Part shown: positions 15,678-25,648 of the stretch, piece after piece
Layout: every line of letters begins with the position of its first letter
Numbering within the stretch: position 1 is the first letter of the stretch
Source: JAEUMY01 sp031394355
GTDB taxonomy: Bacteria > Pseudomonadota > Gammaproteobacteria > Burkholderiales > Usitatibacteraceae
Direction of reading: 5' to 3'
NCBI GenBank assembly: GCA_031394355.1
Contig: JANNSU010000047.1
Coordinates: 1 to 42,717, forward strand
DNA length: 42,717 nt
Program-made: the position numbers and the translations under genes
The notes under the pieces: model-generated
What the model was told of the DNA's origin: nothing
What the model saw: only the letters and a program-made list of their open reading frames with translations
Databases searched by the model: none

Positions 15678-17251
15678 TCGAATGCTCTCTGCGGTGCCGC
15701 GGCAGGCATATCGTGCGCGGAAAGATTCAAGGTGGCGGCATCCGGCTTTCTGCGGTCGAGATAAAGTGATATCCAGGCGAGCGCCAACAGCACGGTAAAC
15801 AGTTGCGCATTCGCCGGAATCTGCAGATTGAAGTCCACCCAACTGTGGATCATGAGCGCAAGGATGCCCATGAAGCTGGCAAACGCCATGCCACGCAGGA
15901 GCGGGTCGCGCCTCAACCATTGCGCCCGCAGTGCAACCGCCGCCGACAGTATGACCAGGAAGCCGAGAATGCTGAATCCGACCCATCCGGTTTCTGCCGC
16001 AAGCTGGGCAAAATCATTGTGGGCATAGTCGAAGAAAGTTTCGACATTGGGGCCACGATAGATGGGAAAGACCACGTAAAACGTGCCCGCGCCCGATCCA
16101 AAAATCGGGTAGTCATTGATGTGGGAAAACACGAATTCGGACGGGTCCTGGCGCTCCTGGAACTCCTGCGTGGTGGTGGCCTCGATCCGCTGGGCAAGCT
16201 TCTGGACGCCAAACCAGCTGCCCACGATGAGCAGATCAATGACCAGCAAGCTGGACAGGAGCAGCACCGTGCCCCTCGGGGCATGACGAGAGAGCAGCAG
16301 CCCGAGCACGCCGGCAATAATGAGGCTGACGAAAAACGCCGTGTTGCCCATGCGGGAATGCGTGGTCGTGAGCGCAATGACCAGAATGCAGAGTGCCAGC
16401 CTGAGCTGAATTTTTCGGCTGAACATCAGTTCGAGCATGGCTTTGGCAAACTGGCGCCACGTCTCGTACCGCCGATCCTTGATGTCAGCCAACAGCAATC
16501 CGATGCCGAGCGACAGACACATCACCAGCCAGCCCGCAAAGTGATTGCGATTGGGGAATGTCGCACTGGCGGATCCACCGTGCTCGATGGTGGTTCCAAA
16601 CCAATTGTGAGTCACCGCGCCGAGGTGCATCAGGACCCCGTAAACGGACAAAACCAGTGCAGTCGCGACCAGCGCCAGCGCAAGCGTCCTCGCGCGCTCG
16701 CGATTGCTGACAAGCAACAGTGTCAGAACAAAGGCGCAGTAGTAGCCAAGGCTCCTGAACAGCGCTGAACGGGTGGCAAAGGCATCCAGCGACAAGGTCA
16801 TGCCTGCTTCAGTGGGCACCACCTGCCTTGCGATCTCGTGCGCAGCATGCACAGTGGGCGAGAGCCAGCCCACTATCGCTGGGGGCAATGGGAGTTGCTG
16901 AAGCACAAGCAGGATCAGCCAGGCCAGAAAGGCGGCATGTGCCGGCCAGGCCGCTCGGAATACTGGCGACACGTTGGCCTTGCCTCCAGCCCACAGCATC
17001 AGCCAAAGGGAAAGCGTTATGAACAAGGCGACCTGCAGCAGGGACCACGCCCAGGGTCGATTGCTGCCTACGGGGATTGGCGCCAGAACAATCAGTGTCA
17101 GAAAGGCATAGAACAGCAGCTTTTCGAATCGCACTGAGTCCAATCGACCCATCGCAACTGACCATAGATCCCTGGCGCGGCGGACTGGACGCCACAAGCG
17201 GTGATGGCGGCCCGGTCCTGCATCGCTTCGATTGCGCGAGACTGAATCCAT
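15674..17251 (-). CDS. O-antigen ligase/polymerase-like membrane protein
   Basis: About 525 residues and ten or more membrane helices. It has the Wzy_C/WaaL-type core: FPNRNHFAGWLVMCLSLG before a long periplasmic loop containing GSGAGTFYVVFPIYRG and YAHNDFAQLAAETGWVG, the family-typical H-N-x-F/L motif. Predicted role: joining or polymerising lipid-linked glycan units in the periplasm. The start is uncertain: ATG 17251 lies only 20 nt past a terminator hairpin, TTG 17263 also fits, and ATG 17152 would begin at MGRLDSVRFEKLLFY, close to the first membrane helix. A second candidate of this class is at 33172, so which is polymerase and which ligase is open. Confidence 0.82.
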   Translation of the reverse strand: MDSVSRNRSDAGPGRHHRLWRPVRRARDLWSVAMGRLDSVRFEKLLFYAFLTLIVLAPIPVGSNRPWAWSLLQVALFITLSLWLMLWAGGKANVSPVFRAAWPAHAAFLAWLILLVLQQLPLPPAIVGWLSPTVHAAHEIARQVVPTEAGMTLSLDAFATRSALFRSLGYYCAFVLTLLLVSNRERARTLALALVATALVLSVYGVLMHLGAVTHNWFGTTIEHGGSASATFPNRNHFAGWLVMCLSLGIGLLLADIKDRRYETWRQFAKAMLELMFSRKIQLRLALCILVIALTTTHSRMGNTAFFVSLIIAGVLGLLLSRHAPRGTVLLLSSLLVIDLLIVGSWFGVQKLAQRIEATTTQEFQERQDPSEFVFSHINDYPIFGSGAGTFYVVFPIYRGPNVETFFDYAHNDFAQLAAETGWVGFSILGFLVILSAAVALRAQWLRRDPLLRGMAFASFMGILALMIHSWVDFNLQIPANAQLFTVLLALAWISLYLDRRKPDAATLNLSAHDMPAAAPQRAFE

Positions 17252-17270
17252 GTTTTGCTTCAATCAAACA

Positions 17271-17304
17271 AAAAAGCGGCCACCCTCTTCGGGTGGCCGC
17301 TTTT
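17271..17304 (-). terminator. Rho-independent terminator after the fecR-like gene
   Basis: AAAAGCGGCCACCC pairs with GGGTGGCCGCTTTT around the 5-nt loop TCTTC. On the minus strand the stem is followed by a run of six T residues. It lies about 20 nt past the FecR-domain gene stop. The A and T tracts on both sides would also allow function in the other direction. Confidence 0.9.
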
Positions 17305-17324
17305 CCGATGCTGTGACAGGCAAA

Positions 17325-18242
<918 letters not shown>

Positions 18243-18287
18243 TTCATATCTCCTTATCCCTAAAGCCATCAAATCCTGGAACCCGAA

Positions 18288-18962
18288 CTAACGGGGTACG
18301 CACCCAAACTGTTCACCGAAAGAAGGCAAGGCTGCGCAAGCTTCCGAAAGCCTACCACGCTTGCGTATCAATTTCACCATTTCTTGCTTCTGACGGTGCA
18401 TGCCGCGCTCAAGCGCAGCAACCACCACTTTACGACTTTCGCCAGACGATTCATCCCAGAGGGCAAGCCCGATATCCACCAGGACCCATTGCACCCAGGG
18501 TTCCCACTTTCCCAGAGCGCCCGCTTGATGCATCGCCAGGAACAATTCCTGATCTATCTGGCCCAGATAGTACTTGCTACGCACAACATTGGCCCAAGTA
18601 TATGAAGACGTCGGCCGGATAACCAGTGCCGCCTTGAAGTGCTGAAGTGCCTGGTCCTGAAAAACTTGCGAACCGGCGCCTGTGGTCAGCCGCTGGGCGT
18701 GCCAAACACCCAGCATTTCTTCCATCATCGGCGAACCGCCCGAATTCCTGTTTGCCGCAGCCAGCCTGTCCCGAGTCGTCAGCCATTGATCCAGTGCTGG
18801 CATTGATTCAGACTCTCGCCATGTCACGACGTCCAGCTCTGCATTGAGGTACTGCAAGTCCGCAAAAACTTGACGCACAGCCACCAGAGCCAATACTAGC
18901 AACAGCCCGGCCCCGCAGAAGGCTGCAAGCTTCTTTGCGCCGTAAACCTGCGGTCGGCCCAT
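18288..18962 (-). CDS. Membrane-anchored helical protein of the export cluster, function unknown
   Basis: 224 residues from ATG 18962, which lies 8 nt after the wzc-like stop. An N-terminal membrane helix (LAAFCGAGLLLVLALVAVRQVF) is followed by an all-helical periplasmic part. The segment FQDQALQHFKAALVIRPTSSYTWANVVRSKYYLG looks like one tetratricopeptide-type helix pair. Its position between wzc and the FecR gene suggests a role in polysaccharide assembly; nothing in the sequence defines one. The frame is open upstream to 19016, inside wzc. A CVPR tail ends the protein. I do not recognise a specific family. Confidence 0.72.
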   Translation of the reverse strand: MGRPQVYGAKKLAAFCGAGLLLVLALVAVRQVFADLQYLNAELDVVTWRESESMPALDQWLTTRDRLAAANRNSGGSPMMEEMLGVWHAQRLTTGAGSQVFQDQALQHFKAALVIRPTSSYTWANVVRSKYYLGQIDQELFLAMHQAGALGKWEPWVQWVLVDIGLALWDESSGESRKVVVAALERGMHRQKQEMVKLIRKRGRLSEACAALPSFGEQFGCVPR

Positions 18963-18969
18963 GGCGGCG

Positions 18970-21186
18970 CTATTTTTTGGTGGTGTATCCGTACTGATAT
19001 CCCTTGTACCCACCATAGCCCGAATATTCGCCGTAGTAACGCTCGGCCTTCTCGATGTCCAACTGATTCAGCACAACCCCGGCCAACGGCGCATTCACCT
19101 GACGCAAGCGCTTGATGCCATTCTGCGCAAGCTGATACGGCGTTGAATCGGCGCGCACCACATAGATCATGGCATTGGCAATCTGCGACAGCACCAGCGC
19201 GTCGCTCACCAGTTGTATCGGCGCGCTATCGATGATGATGATATCGAAGGACTCCTTCAGTTTGGCAATCGCATCGGAAAAGCGCTTGGAAGACAGCATC
19301 TCAAGCGGATTGGGCGGAATATCGCCAGCCGTCATGATGTGCAGACCGGATTTCGGGTCCTGGAAAATGCACTGCGCGGCCGTTGCGGTCCCCGCCACCA
19401 GGCTGGACAGTCCGTGGTGTCCCGAGTCCAGTCCCAGCAGTTTGCCGATCTTTGGTCGTCGCAAGTCTGCGTCAATCAGCAAGACACGCTTTACCTGGGC
19501 CAAGGCGCAGGCCAGATTGAACGAGACAGTCGTCTTTCCTTCTTCCGGGACTGAAGACGTGATCACCAACACCTTGTGGGCACTGTCCAGGGCGGTCATC
19601 AGCACGCTGGTTCGGATGGTGCGTATGGACTCGGCAAACAAAGACTGGGAATCATTGAAAAACGCGAGCTCGGATTTGAAGCCCCTCTTGCCGAATCCTT
19701 TGACTTTTTGCAGGTAGCCCAACACCGGCAGCTTGAGACGGCGCTCAACCTCATTCGTGGAATTCAATGTGTTGTTGAGTCGTTCCAGAAGCAGCGCCAG
19801 CAACATGCCGACCACGAGCGCTGCGGCGGTAGCAAGCAGAACAATCTGGGTCTTACGGGGCGCGTGAGGAATGCTGGCCACTGTCGACGGGTCTACTACT
19901 CTGGCTACAGTGGACTGCAGATCACCGGCAACATTGGTTTCCTTGAAGCGGGACAGGAACATGTCATAGAGCTGCCTGTTCTGCTGCGCTTCACGTTCCA
20001 GCACGCCGAGCTGAAACTCCTTGCGATTCATGCTCTGAATTTCTGCACGGCTTTGCCCCAGCGCGCGTTCGACGGCCTGCTCGTTTGCGCGGGCAACCTC
20101 ATACTCCTTGCTGATTCCGGCTACCACGCTATCGATCTGGCGCTTCGTTGCATCTCGTGCCGAGGCAACCTCTGCATTGGCCTGGATCATCCGGGGATGC
20201 TCTGCACCATACCGCTTGCTGGCATCGGAAAGCTTCCTTTCCGCATCAGCTTCCTGCTCCTTCAGCTTCTGCACCAATGGGTGTCGAAGTACAGCCGGAA
20301 TCGAGTCATAGCTGATGGCAGACTTGCCCTGCCGAATGGCCTGCACCTGATTGAAGATGCTCTCCGCCTCTGCACGCTTGGTCCTTGATGCAACCAAAGT
20401 AGACATGGCCTCTTCAAGCCCTTTTGATGCGCCTGACAATGCGACGCCTTTTGCATCGACGATGCGCTCCCGCTCACGATAGTCCTGAAGCGACTTTTCG
20501 GAAACCTCGACTTTGCTGCGTAATCCACTCAGTCGCTCGGTCAGCCAGCTGCTGGCCTTTTGGGTCATGGCCACCCTGGATTCCAGGTCACTCTCGATGT
20601 AAACCTCTGCCAGCGTATTCGGGACCTTTGCCGCGAGCTCCTTGTCCTCGGCAACAAAGCTGATCTGCACCAATTGGCTGTTGCGGACGGGCTGCACCTG
20701 CAGCAGGCGCGAAAATTTGAGCAAGATTGCCTTCGACCGATCATTCGGGTCCGCTGCCTTCTTCGACCCAAAGAACGCCTCTGGCAACCACGAAGGGCCG
20801 GGCTCATTCGCCACCGGTTCACCAAACTCGGGGTGTTTGGCGAGAGCGAGCTTCTCTATGACCTTCCGCGACAACTCGGCCGACTTGAGAATTTCAACCT
20901 GGGTCTGAAAATACTCCCGGTTTCCGCCCAGATTGCTGTAGACCTCTTCGATCGAGACAACCTTGGACTTCCCTTGTTCGATGAGCAACGTGGCCGTAGA
21001 CCGGTACGTTGGCGTGATGGTGAATACCATCAACACCGCAAGGATTCCCACCAAAACGGTGAGCGCCAGGATGCTCCACTTGTGGCGGGCTATGCTCCGC
21101 CAATATTCGAGGATATCGAGTTGCTCGCGCTCGTCGGATCCTTGGGCGAGCACAGCGTTGCGCTCGTTGAAAGTCAAATCATTCAT
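18970..21186 (-). CDS. Wzc-type polysaccharide co-polymerase and tyrosine autokinase
   Basis: 738 residues. The N-terminal Wzz domain starts with a membrane helix (WSILALTVLVGILAVLMVFTI), then a long periplasmic coiled-coil region to about residue 400, a second membrane helix (IVLLATAAALVVGMLLALLL), and a cytoplasmic BY-kinase domain. Walker A is SSVPEEGKTTVSFN (Lys near 548), Walker A' is VLLIDADLRRPKIG, and Walker B is IIIIDSAP. The C-terminus has eight Tyr in 24 residues (ERYYGEYSGYGGYKGYQ...), the autophosphorylation cluster. Role: controls polymer length and export together with Wza. It lies 14 nt downstream of the wza-like gene. TTG 21195 is an alternative start. Confidence 0.93.
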   Translation of the reverse strand: MNDLTFNERNAVLAQGSDEREQLDILEYWRSIARHKWSILALTVLVGILAVLMVFTITPTYRSTATLLIEQGKSKVVSIEEVYSNLGGNREYFQTQVEILKSAELSRKVIEKLALAKHPEFGEPVANEPGPSWLPEAFFGSKKAADPNDRSKAILLKFSRLLQVQPVRNSQLVQISFVAEDKELAAKVPNTLAEVYIESDLESRVAMTQKASSWLTERLSGLRSKVEVSEKSLQDYRERERIVDAKGVALSGASKGLEEAMSTLVASRTKRAEAESIFNQVQAIRQGKSAISYDSIPAVLRHPLVQKLKEQEADAERKLSDASKRYGAEHPRMIQANAEVASARDATKRQIDSVVAGISKEYEVARANEQAVERALGQSRAEIQSMNRKEFQLGVLEREAQQNRQLYDMFLSRFKETNVAGDLQSTVARVVDPSTVASIPHAPRKTQIVLLATAAALVVGMLLALLLERLNNTLNSTNEVERRLKLPVLGYLQKVKGFGKRGFKSELAFFNDSQSLFAESIRTIRTSVLMTALDSAHKVLVITSSVPEEGKTTVSFNLACALAQVKRVLLIDADLRRPKIGKLLGLDSGHHGLSSLVAGTATAAQCIFQDPKSGLHIMTAGDIPPNPLEMLSSKRFSDAIAKLKESFDIIIIDSAPIQLVSDALVLSQIANAMIYVVRADSTPYQLAQNGIKRLRQVNAPLAGVVLNQLDIEKAERYYGEYSGYGGYKGYQYGYTTKK

Positions 21187-21200
21187 GCTTGGCAACGCCC

Positions 21201-21740
21201 TTAAAAGAAGCTTTCTTCAACGGTCAGGATATCGCCGGGGAACATGGGTGCACTGAGGTCCACACGCTTTGGCGTTGCAGACTTGTCGTCTTCACGAATG
21301 ACATTGATTTTCTCGCGGGACGCGCGCTCCTTGAATCCGCCGGCGAGAGAAATGGCCTTGCGAACGGTCAATCCCGGCGAGAAAGGGTAGCCACCCGGCT
21401 TTTCAACCAGACCATTGACGAAGAATTTTCTGTACTCGTCAATCGTGACCGTGACTTGCGGATTCAGCAGATAACGGCCTTTCAATCCACTGGTGATGTG
21501 GTCACGCAAACCACCTACCGTCATGCCACGGACCCGAATCTCTCCGAGAACCGGAAACGAAATCGTTCCAGCATCCGAAAGACGCAGCTTCTCCCGCTTG
21601 AGCTCGTCCTCGCCCAACACCTGGATGGTGATCGTGTCACCGGCCCCCAGCTTGTAGCTGGACAACTCTCCGTCCTGCGCAATGGATGACCATGACTGGA
21701 GAACAAACAGCAGGAAAATAAGCCGTGCGAATCGTCGCAT
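21201..21740 (-). CDS. Wza/EpsE-type polysaccharide export protein
   Basis: 179 residues, starting at an ATG with AAGGGC about 6 nt upstream; TTG 21755 is an alternative. The signal peptide is MRRFARLIFLLFVLQSWSSIAQ, without a lipobox Cys. It has a Poly_export domain (SYKLGAGDTITIQVLGEDEL; GTISFPVLGEIRVRGMTVGGL) followed by one SLBB domain (KFFVNGLVEKPGGYPFSPGLTVRKAISLAGGF). It is shorter than E. coli Wza and lacks the C-terminal outer-membrane helix, as in EpsE-like proteins. It probably forms the periplasmic channel part with the neighbouring barrel protein. Its ribosome-binding site lies just after a terminator-like hairpin. Confidence 0.92.
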   Translation of the reverse strand: MRRFARLIFLLFVLQSWSSIAQDGELSSYKLGAGDTITIQVLGEDELKREKLRLSDAGTISFPVLGEIRVRGMTVGGLRDHITSGLKGRYLLNPQVTVTIDEYRKFFVNGLVEKPGGYPFSPGLTVRKAISLAGGFKERASREKINVIREDDKSATPKRVDLSAPMFPGDILTVEESFF

Positions 21741-21756
21741 ATTGCCCTTGTTCAAA

Positions 21757-21792
21757 GAAAAATGCTCCCCGGTCCAATACGAACCGGGGAGC
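21757..21792 (-). terminator. Terminator-like hairpin between the epsL-like and wza-like genes
   Basis: GCTCCCCGGT (21764-21773) pairs with ACCGGGGAGC (21783-21792) around a 9-nt loop. On the minus strand it is followed by ATTTTTCTTT. It lies about 57 nt past the epsL-like stop. The U-run ends only about 17 nt before the wza-like ATG, leaving no room for a separate promoter after it. Confidence 0.87.
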
Positions 21793-21848
21793 GCTGCAGA
21801 TTCAACGCAATACGATCAGGTCAGCCAGCGAAACGGCCGAGCATGCGG

Positions 21849-23084
21849 TTAAAGCTTTGCCCCCACGGTAAACATGACCTGATTGCGCTTGTAGAGGAAA
21901 GCCGACTGGTTGGAGTCACGATCACTGCGGGTGAAGTCCGCACCCAGCTCCAGATTCCTGCCCAGCTTGTACGTGACCTTTACGCCGAAGGCATCCGTCT
22001 CATCCTTGCGGGACGCCCCTGCCCCCAGGAAATCATCCTGAGTGAAGGTGTAAGAGGCGGACGTGAGCACACGCGAGCTCCAGTTGTGAGTCCACGCCGC
22101 ACCCGTGCGCTTCGTAAGAAGGAAGTCGCCGACACCCGATGACTCACCAAAAGACTTGCTCGAGAAGAAATCGACTTTGGAATAGGTCAACGGCTTCCAT
22201 TCCACACCAATCTCCCAGCTTGAGCCGGAAAAGTTCGAGCGAGCGGAGGAGTTGAAGTCTTTCTTCTGACGACCTACTTTGACGGTGCCAGACGTGGCGG
22301 CTGTTGCCTCCCACGTTACACCCGCGTAGTAGCGGCTTTCCTTGCTGCCCAGCGTGGAGCCGGATTGCACATAGTCATACTCTGAACGCTGAGCCTCGAC
22401 CAGGAAAGACGTCCGGGGCAGCAATCGCGCGAAGAACGTGCCACGAAACTTGTCAGTATCACGATCTGCGGACGCTGTCGCGGCGCGATTGTTGCGGTAC
22501 CGCTTGTTATTGGCATTGGCAGCAAGCTCGAATCGTCCGCGCGCCTCGTTACCACCGAAAGCGTACAGCGCATCCAGGCCGGTATCCCGGTAAACGTCCG
22601 GGCGATCCGAAATGCCACGATCCGTGGAGCCGCGGGGATCATGGCCCCGATCATACTGCGCCCCCAGCCGCAAGCCGCTTCGCGACGAAAACTGGAAGTC
22701 ACCGGAAGCACGCGACGTGTAATCACGGTAATTGTCAGCCGAGCTGTCGGTGTAGTTGGCCCCTCTGAGATCAAGCCCAAATCGAAGGACAGCATTGCGT
22801 TGCCGCGCTTCAAACAATGCGCCAGCGTCAAGCGTCAGCAACTCAGAGCGGGTCTTGCTGGTGTTGCCGAGAAACAAATTGTCGTCTCGACCAAGGCCCA
22901 GCTTGGCGTAGGGATAGACCGCCATACCGTCGGCGAGAGAAATACCGCGCGGGCTATCTTCCTGAGGCTTGCCGCCGCCGATTTCATATTGAGGCTTTGC
23001 AGGGCCTGTCTGTGCGTGCACATTGATTGAAACAGCCGTCAGCACGGCGAATGCCAGAGCAGAAGTCTTGCAGATACGGTTCAT
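21849..23084 (-). CDS. EpsL-like outer-membrane beta-barrel protein
   Basis: 411 residues with a Sec signal (MNRICKTSALAFAVLTAVSINVHAQ) and AGGA 9 nt before the ATG. The rest alternates short turns with amphipathic strands (SRYYAGVTWEATAATSGTVK; SSWEIGVEWKPLTYSKVDFF) and ends in a strand VMFTVGAKL, typical of barrels inserted by BAM. It resembles the EpsL/outer-membrane beta-barrel proteins of exopolysaccharide operons. It may serve as the outer-membrane pore for the polymer, complementing the short Wza-type protein; this is inferred from context. Confidence 0.83.
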   Translation of the reverse strand: MNRICKTSALAFAVLTAVSINVHAQTGPAKPQYEIGGGKPQEDSPRGISLADGMAVYPYAKLGLGRDDNLFLGNTSKTRSELLTLDAGALFEARQRNAVLRFGLDLRGANYTDSSADNYRDYTSRASGDFQFSSRSGLRLGAQYDRGHDPRGSTDRGISDRPDVYRDTGLDALYAFGGNEARGRFELAANANNKRYRNNRAATASADRDTDKFRGTFFARLLPRTSFLVEAQRSEYDYVQSGSTLGSKESRYYAGVTWEATAATSGTVKVGRQKKDFNSSARSNFSGSSWEIGVEWKPLTYSKVDFFSSKSFGESSGVGDFLLTKRTGAAWTHNWSSRVLTSASYTFTQDDFLGAGASRKDETDAFGVKVTYKLGRNLELGADFTRSDRDSNQSAFLYKRNQVMFTVGAKL

Positions 23085-23147
23085 GATGAATTCCTGATTT
23101 TTATTTGAAGAGAGTCAGAGTGGATGCAAAAAAGGGGGAGACGGCCA

Positions 23148-23618
23148 TCAACGTGCGCTGGTTCCGCCGCCGCCTGAGCCGCTGGATCCCGACGATCCGG
23201 AAGTGTTGCCGCCAACGTTACCTGATCGGGCAAGGTTACTTTGCGCGGAGGAGATGATTGATTGCACCGTGTTTTGCGGCAACCCACTATTCAAGGCTGC
23301 AGCACTGACGGTGCCAGCAGGAACCCCCGCATTCAGCGCGGCGCCGAGAACCATAGCCGGGTCACCCCCCGCACGCAAAACCGATGAAATGGCAGCGGCC
23401 GGGGCAACCCCGTTCGCCAAAAGCGATGCGGTAACCACATCGGCCGAGATTCCCGCTGCAAGCGCTTCCCGGGCGATATCGGCAGGCTGCTGTCCGGCAG
23501 CAAGCTTTGCCTTGGCTTCAGCTTGAACCTGTGCGGGTGATTGTCCCGGGACAAATGCAGCCAGCGCATGGTTGCCCATCAGCAACAAGCCCACAAAAAA
23601 TGCGAATTTGGATTTCAT
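23148..23618 (-). CDS. Small exported protein of six 14-residue repeats with GGGGTSAR tail
   Basis: 156 residues. The ATG at 23618 has GGAGG 6 nt upstream; the longer frame to 23651 lacks one. The Sec signal MKSKFAFFVGLLLMGNHALA is followed by AFVPGQ. Residues 38-121 are six tandem 14-mers with no gaps (for example ALAAGISADVVTAS and ALNAGVPAGTVSAA). Leu at position 2 and Gly at position 5 are invariant and Val/Ile at position 11 nearly so. A linker then leads to a Gly/Ser tail ending SGSGGGGTSAR. I know of no family with this layout. It is the first gene of the minus-strand export cluster. Function unknown; a secreted helical solenoid is a reasonable structural guess. Confidence 0.85.
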   Translation of the reverse strand: MKSKFAFFVGLLLMGNHALAAFVPGQSPAQVQAEAKAKLAAGQQPADIAREALAAGISADVVTASLLANGVAPAAAISSVLRAGGDPAMVLGAALNAGVPAGTVSAAALNSGLPQNTVQSIISSAQSNLARSGNVGGNTSGSSGSSGSGGGGTSAR

Positions 23619-24064
23619 GTCCGCCTCCAAATGGGATAAATATTCTGACAATACAAGTAATTACTTGATCGAATTACCGCGAATCGTACGCGGGCAAGCA
23701 GAATGCGTCAACCAGAACGCATGCCTAGCCAAATTCCACACCAATATTGTTTCACTTTTGGTATCTCACAATCCTCACGCAATCAATCGTCTTTCCTAAA
23801 ATGCATGATGGGGAGGGATTGCCATTTCCGTTATTGGGGCTCAATTCATCCTATTAGTGACGTATGCTGCACCATTCCATTGAGTATCAATTTGCTCGAG
23901 TTACCCAGATTGATATACGGCCCCAACGAGGAATCCCAAGGTTTCGCCGCAAGGTGCTGACTCTTCGTCATGCGCACCCTGTAAACAATTCGCATACCAG
24001 ACTCACCAAGTACTGTGTTGCATGGCAACATTCAATCTGTGCGGTAAACATGTAAATTGCGGCC
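23619..24064. promoter_or_regulatory. Divergent promoter region between export and glycan clusters
   Basis: 446 bp without a supported gene, separating the minus-strand export genes from manC. It is AT-richer than the sequence to the left and marks the visible drop in G+C. Two inverted repeats fit operator sites: CAAGTAATTACTTG (23654-23667, perfect, 36 bp before the small-protein start) and TGTTGC-ATG-GCAACA (24016-24030, about 34 bp before manC). I could not pick confident -35/-10 pairs. Confidence 0.55.
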
Positions 24065-25471
24065 ATGCAGCAAAAAATTATTGGCGTGATCTTGGCTGGC
24101 GGCTCCGGCACACGTTTGTGGCCCCTTTCCCGGCTGCAACTCCCCAAGCAGTTTTTGGCCATCACTGGCCAAAGGACGCTGCTGGAAGCCACTATTGATC
24201 GCCTTGACCCATTGATTGGCAAGGAGGACATCTTGGTGGTCTCAAGCGCAGCCAATGCTTACGGGGGAAGATTTGCTGCTCTTGCGCCCAATCAAATATT
24301 GCTCGAGCCCTGTGGTCGCAACACAGCACCCGCCATTGCACTAGCAGCGCACTACGTAATGGAGAAGGAACCGGACGCCATCTTAGTCATATTACCAGCG
24401 GACCATATCATCAAGGAAACTCAAGCATTTCAAGCTTGCTTAAAGCGCGCAATTGATGCCGCGAGTGAAGGCAAGCTTGTCACTTTGGGTATTGATGCAA
24501 CCTTTCCTGAAACTGGATTTGGGTATCTCAAAGCGATAGGTGATGGATCAGCGGCCCGACCGGTCCAATCATTCAGGGAAAAGCCGGATGCTGCTACTGC
24601 TACCCGCCTGCTGGACGAAGGCAACTGGTACTGGAATTCGGGCATTTTTGTCTGGAAGGCTTCAACTCTACTGACTGCTCTTCAAGAATATGCGCCTGAC
24701 ATTGCCAAACCCATTCAGGCACTTGCAAATGCCGCCAAGACACTGGGTTGGAAGAAAGCCATTGAAAAGCACTTTGCCGAAATTCCAAGTCGGTCGATTG
24801 ACCATGCAGTCATGGAAAAGGCAAGAAACGTTTGGGCAGTGCCCGCACAAATCGGCTGGTCTGACGTGGGCAGCTGGGACGCCGTCTTTGATATTGCTGA
24901 CAAAGACAGCAATGGAAATGCACTGCAAGGCAATGCCTTGGCTTTAGATTGCCGCAACACTCTAGTACGAGCTGAAAAACGTCTAGTGGCGACTATTGGC
25001 TTGGAACAAGTTGTAGTTGTGGAGACGGCCGACGCGGTGCTTGTGGCCAAGCGAGGTCACTCCCAAGCCGTAAAGACCATCGTGGATCAGCTACAAGCGC
25101 GCCAGGCTCGCGAGCATATTGAACACCTTACAGTGCAGCGACCGTGGGGCAGCTACACAGTGCTCGAAGAAGGGCCAGCATTCAAGTTGAAGCGAATTGA
25201 AGTGAACCCCGGGGGCCGCCTTAGCCTTCAAAGCCACAAACTACGCTCAGAACACTGGGTAGTGATTGAGGGAGTGGCAACAGTGACTTGCGATACAAAG
25301 GTCAGTGAAGTGAGAGTCAACGAAAGCACCTTCATTCCAATTGGCGCCAAGCACCGCCTCGAAAATTTGGGCACTGAAACATTGCGAATCATTGAAGTGC
25401 AAGTTGGAAGTTATGTCGGAGAAGACGACATCCAGCGGTATGAAGACTCCTATGGTCGAGTTACACAATGA
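24065..25471 (+). CDS. manC: Mannose-1-phosphate guanylyltransferase / mannose-6-phosphate isomerase
   Basis: Bifunctional type II enzyme of 468 residues that makes GDP-mannose and can isomerise fructose-6-phosphate to mannose-6-phosphate. The N-terminal nucleotidyltransferase signature is GVILAGGSGTRLWPLSR, with FREKPD and WNSGIFVWKA further on. The C-terminal cupin-type isomerase domain has RPWGSYTVLEEG, LSLQSHKLRSEHWVVIEG and FIPIGAKHRLEN with metal-ligand His/Glu residues. It begins the GDP-fucose gene set and faces the export cluster divergently. Its base composition is clearly AT-richer than region 1. Confidence 0.95.
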   Translation: MQQKIIGVILAGGSGTRLWPLSRLQLPKQFLAITGQRTLLEATIDRLDPLIGKEDILVVSSAANAYGGRFAALAPNQILLEPCGRNTAPAIALAAHYVMEKEPDAILVILPADHIIKETQAFQACLKRAIDAASEGKLVTLGIDATFPETGFGYLKAIGDGSAARPVQSFREKPDAATATRLLDEGNWYWNSGIFVWKASTLLTALQEYAPDIAKPIQALANAAKTLGWKKAIEKHFAEIPSRSIDHAVMEKARNVWAVPAQIGWSDVGSWDAVFDIADKDSNGNALQGNALALDCRNTLVRAEKRLVATIGLEQVVVVETADAVLVAKRGHSQAVKTIVDQLQARQAREHIEHLTVQRPWGSYTVLEEGPAFKLKRIEVNPGGRLSLQSHKLRSEHWVVIEGVATVTCDTKVSEVRVNESTFIPIGAKHRLENLGTETLRIIEVQVGSYVGEDDIQRYEDSYGRVTQ

Positions 25472-25648
25472 CAATTGCAGACCGCGCAGCGATCGATTCA
25501 CCTTGTCGCGATTTCCACCGATTCTTGGGCAGGTAATCACAGCAGTACCCCACAAGTACGTATCCGGTGTCCGTGGTCTGACTCGCCACAGCACTTCACT
25601 CATTTCCTTAGCTTGCTTTTGAGTTCAAACAACTAAACATCGAACACC

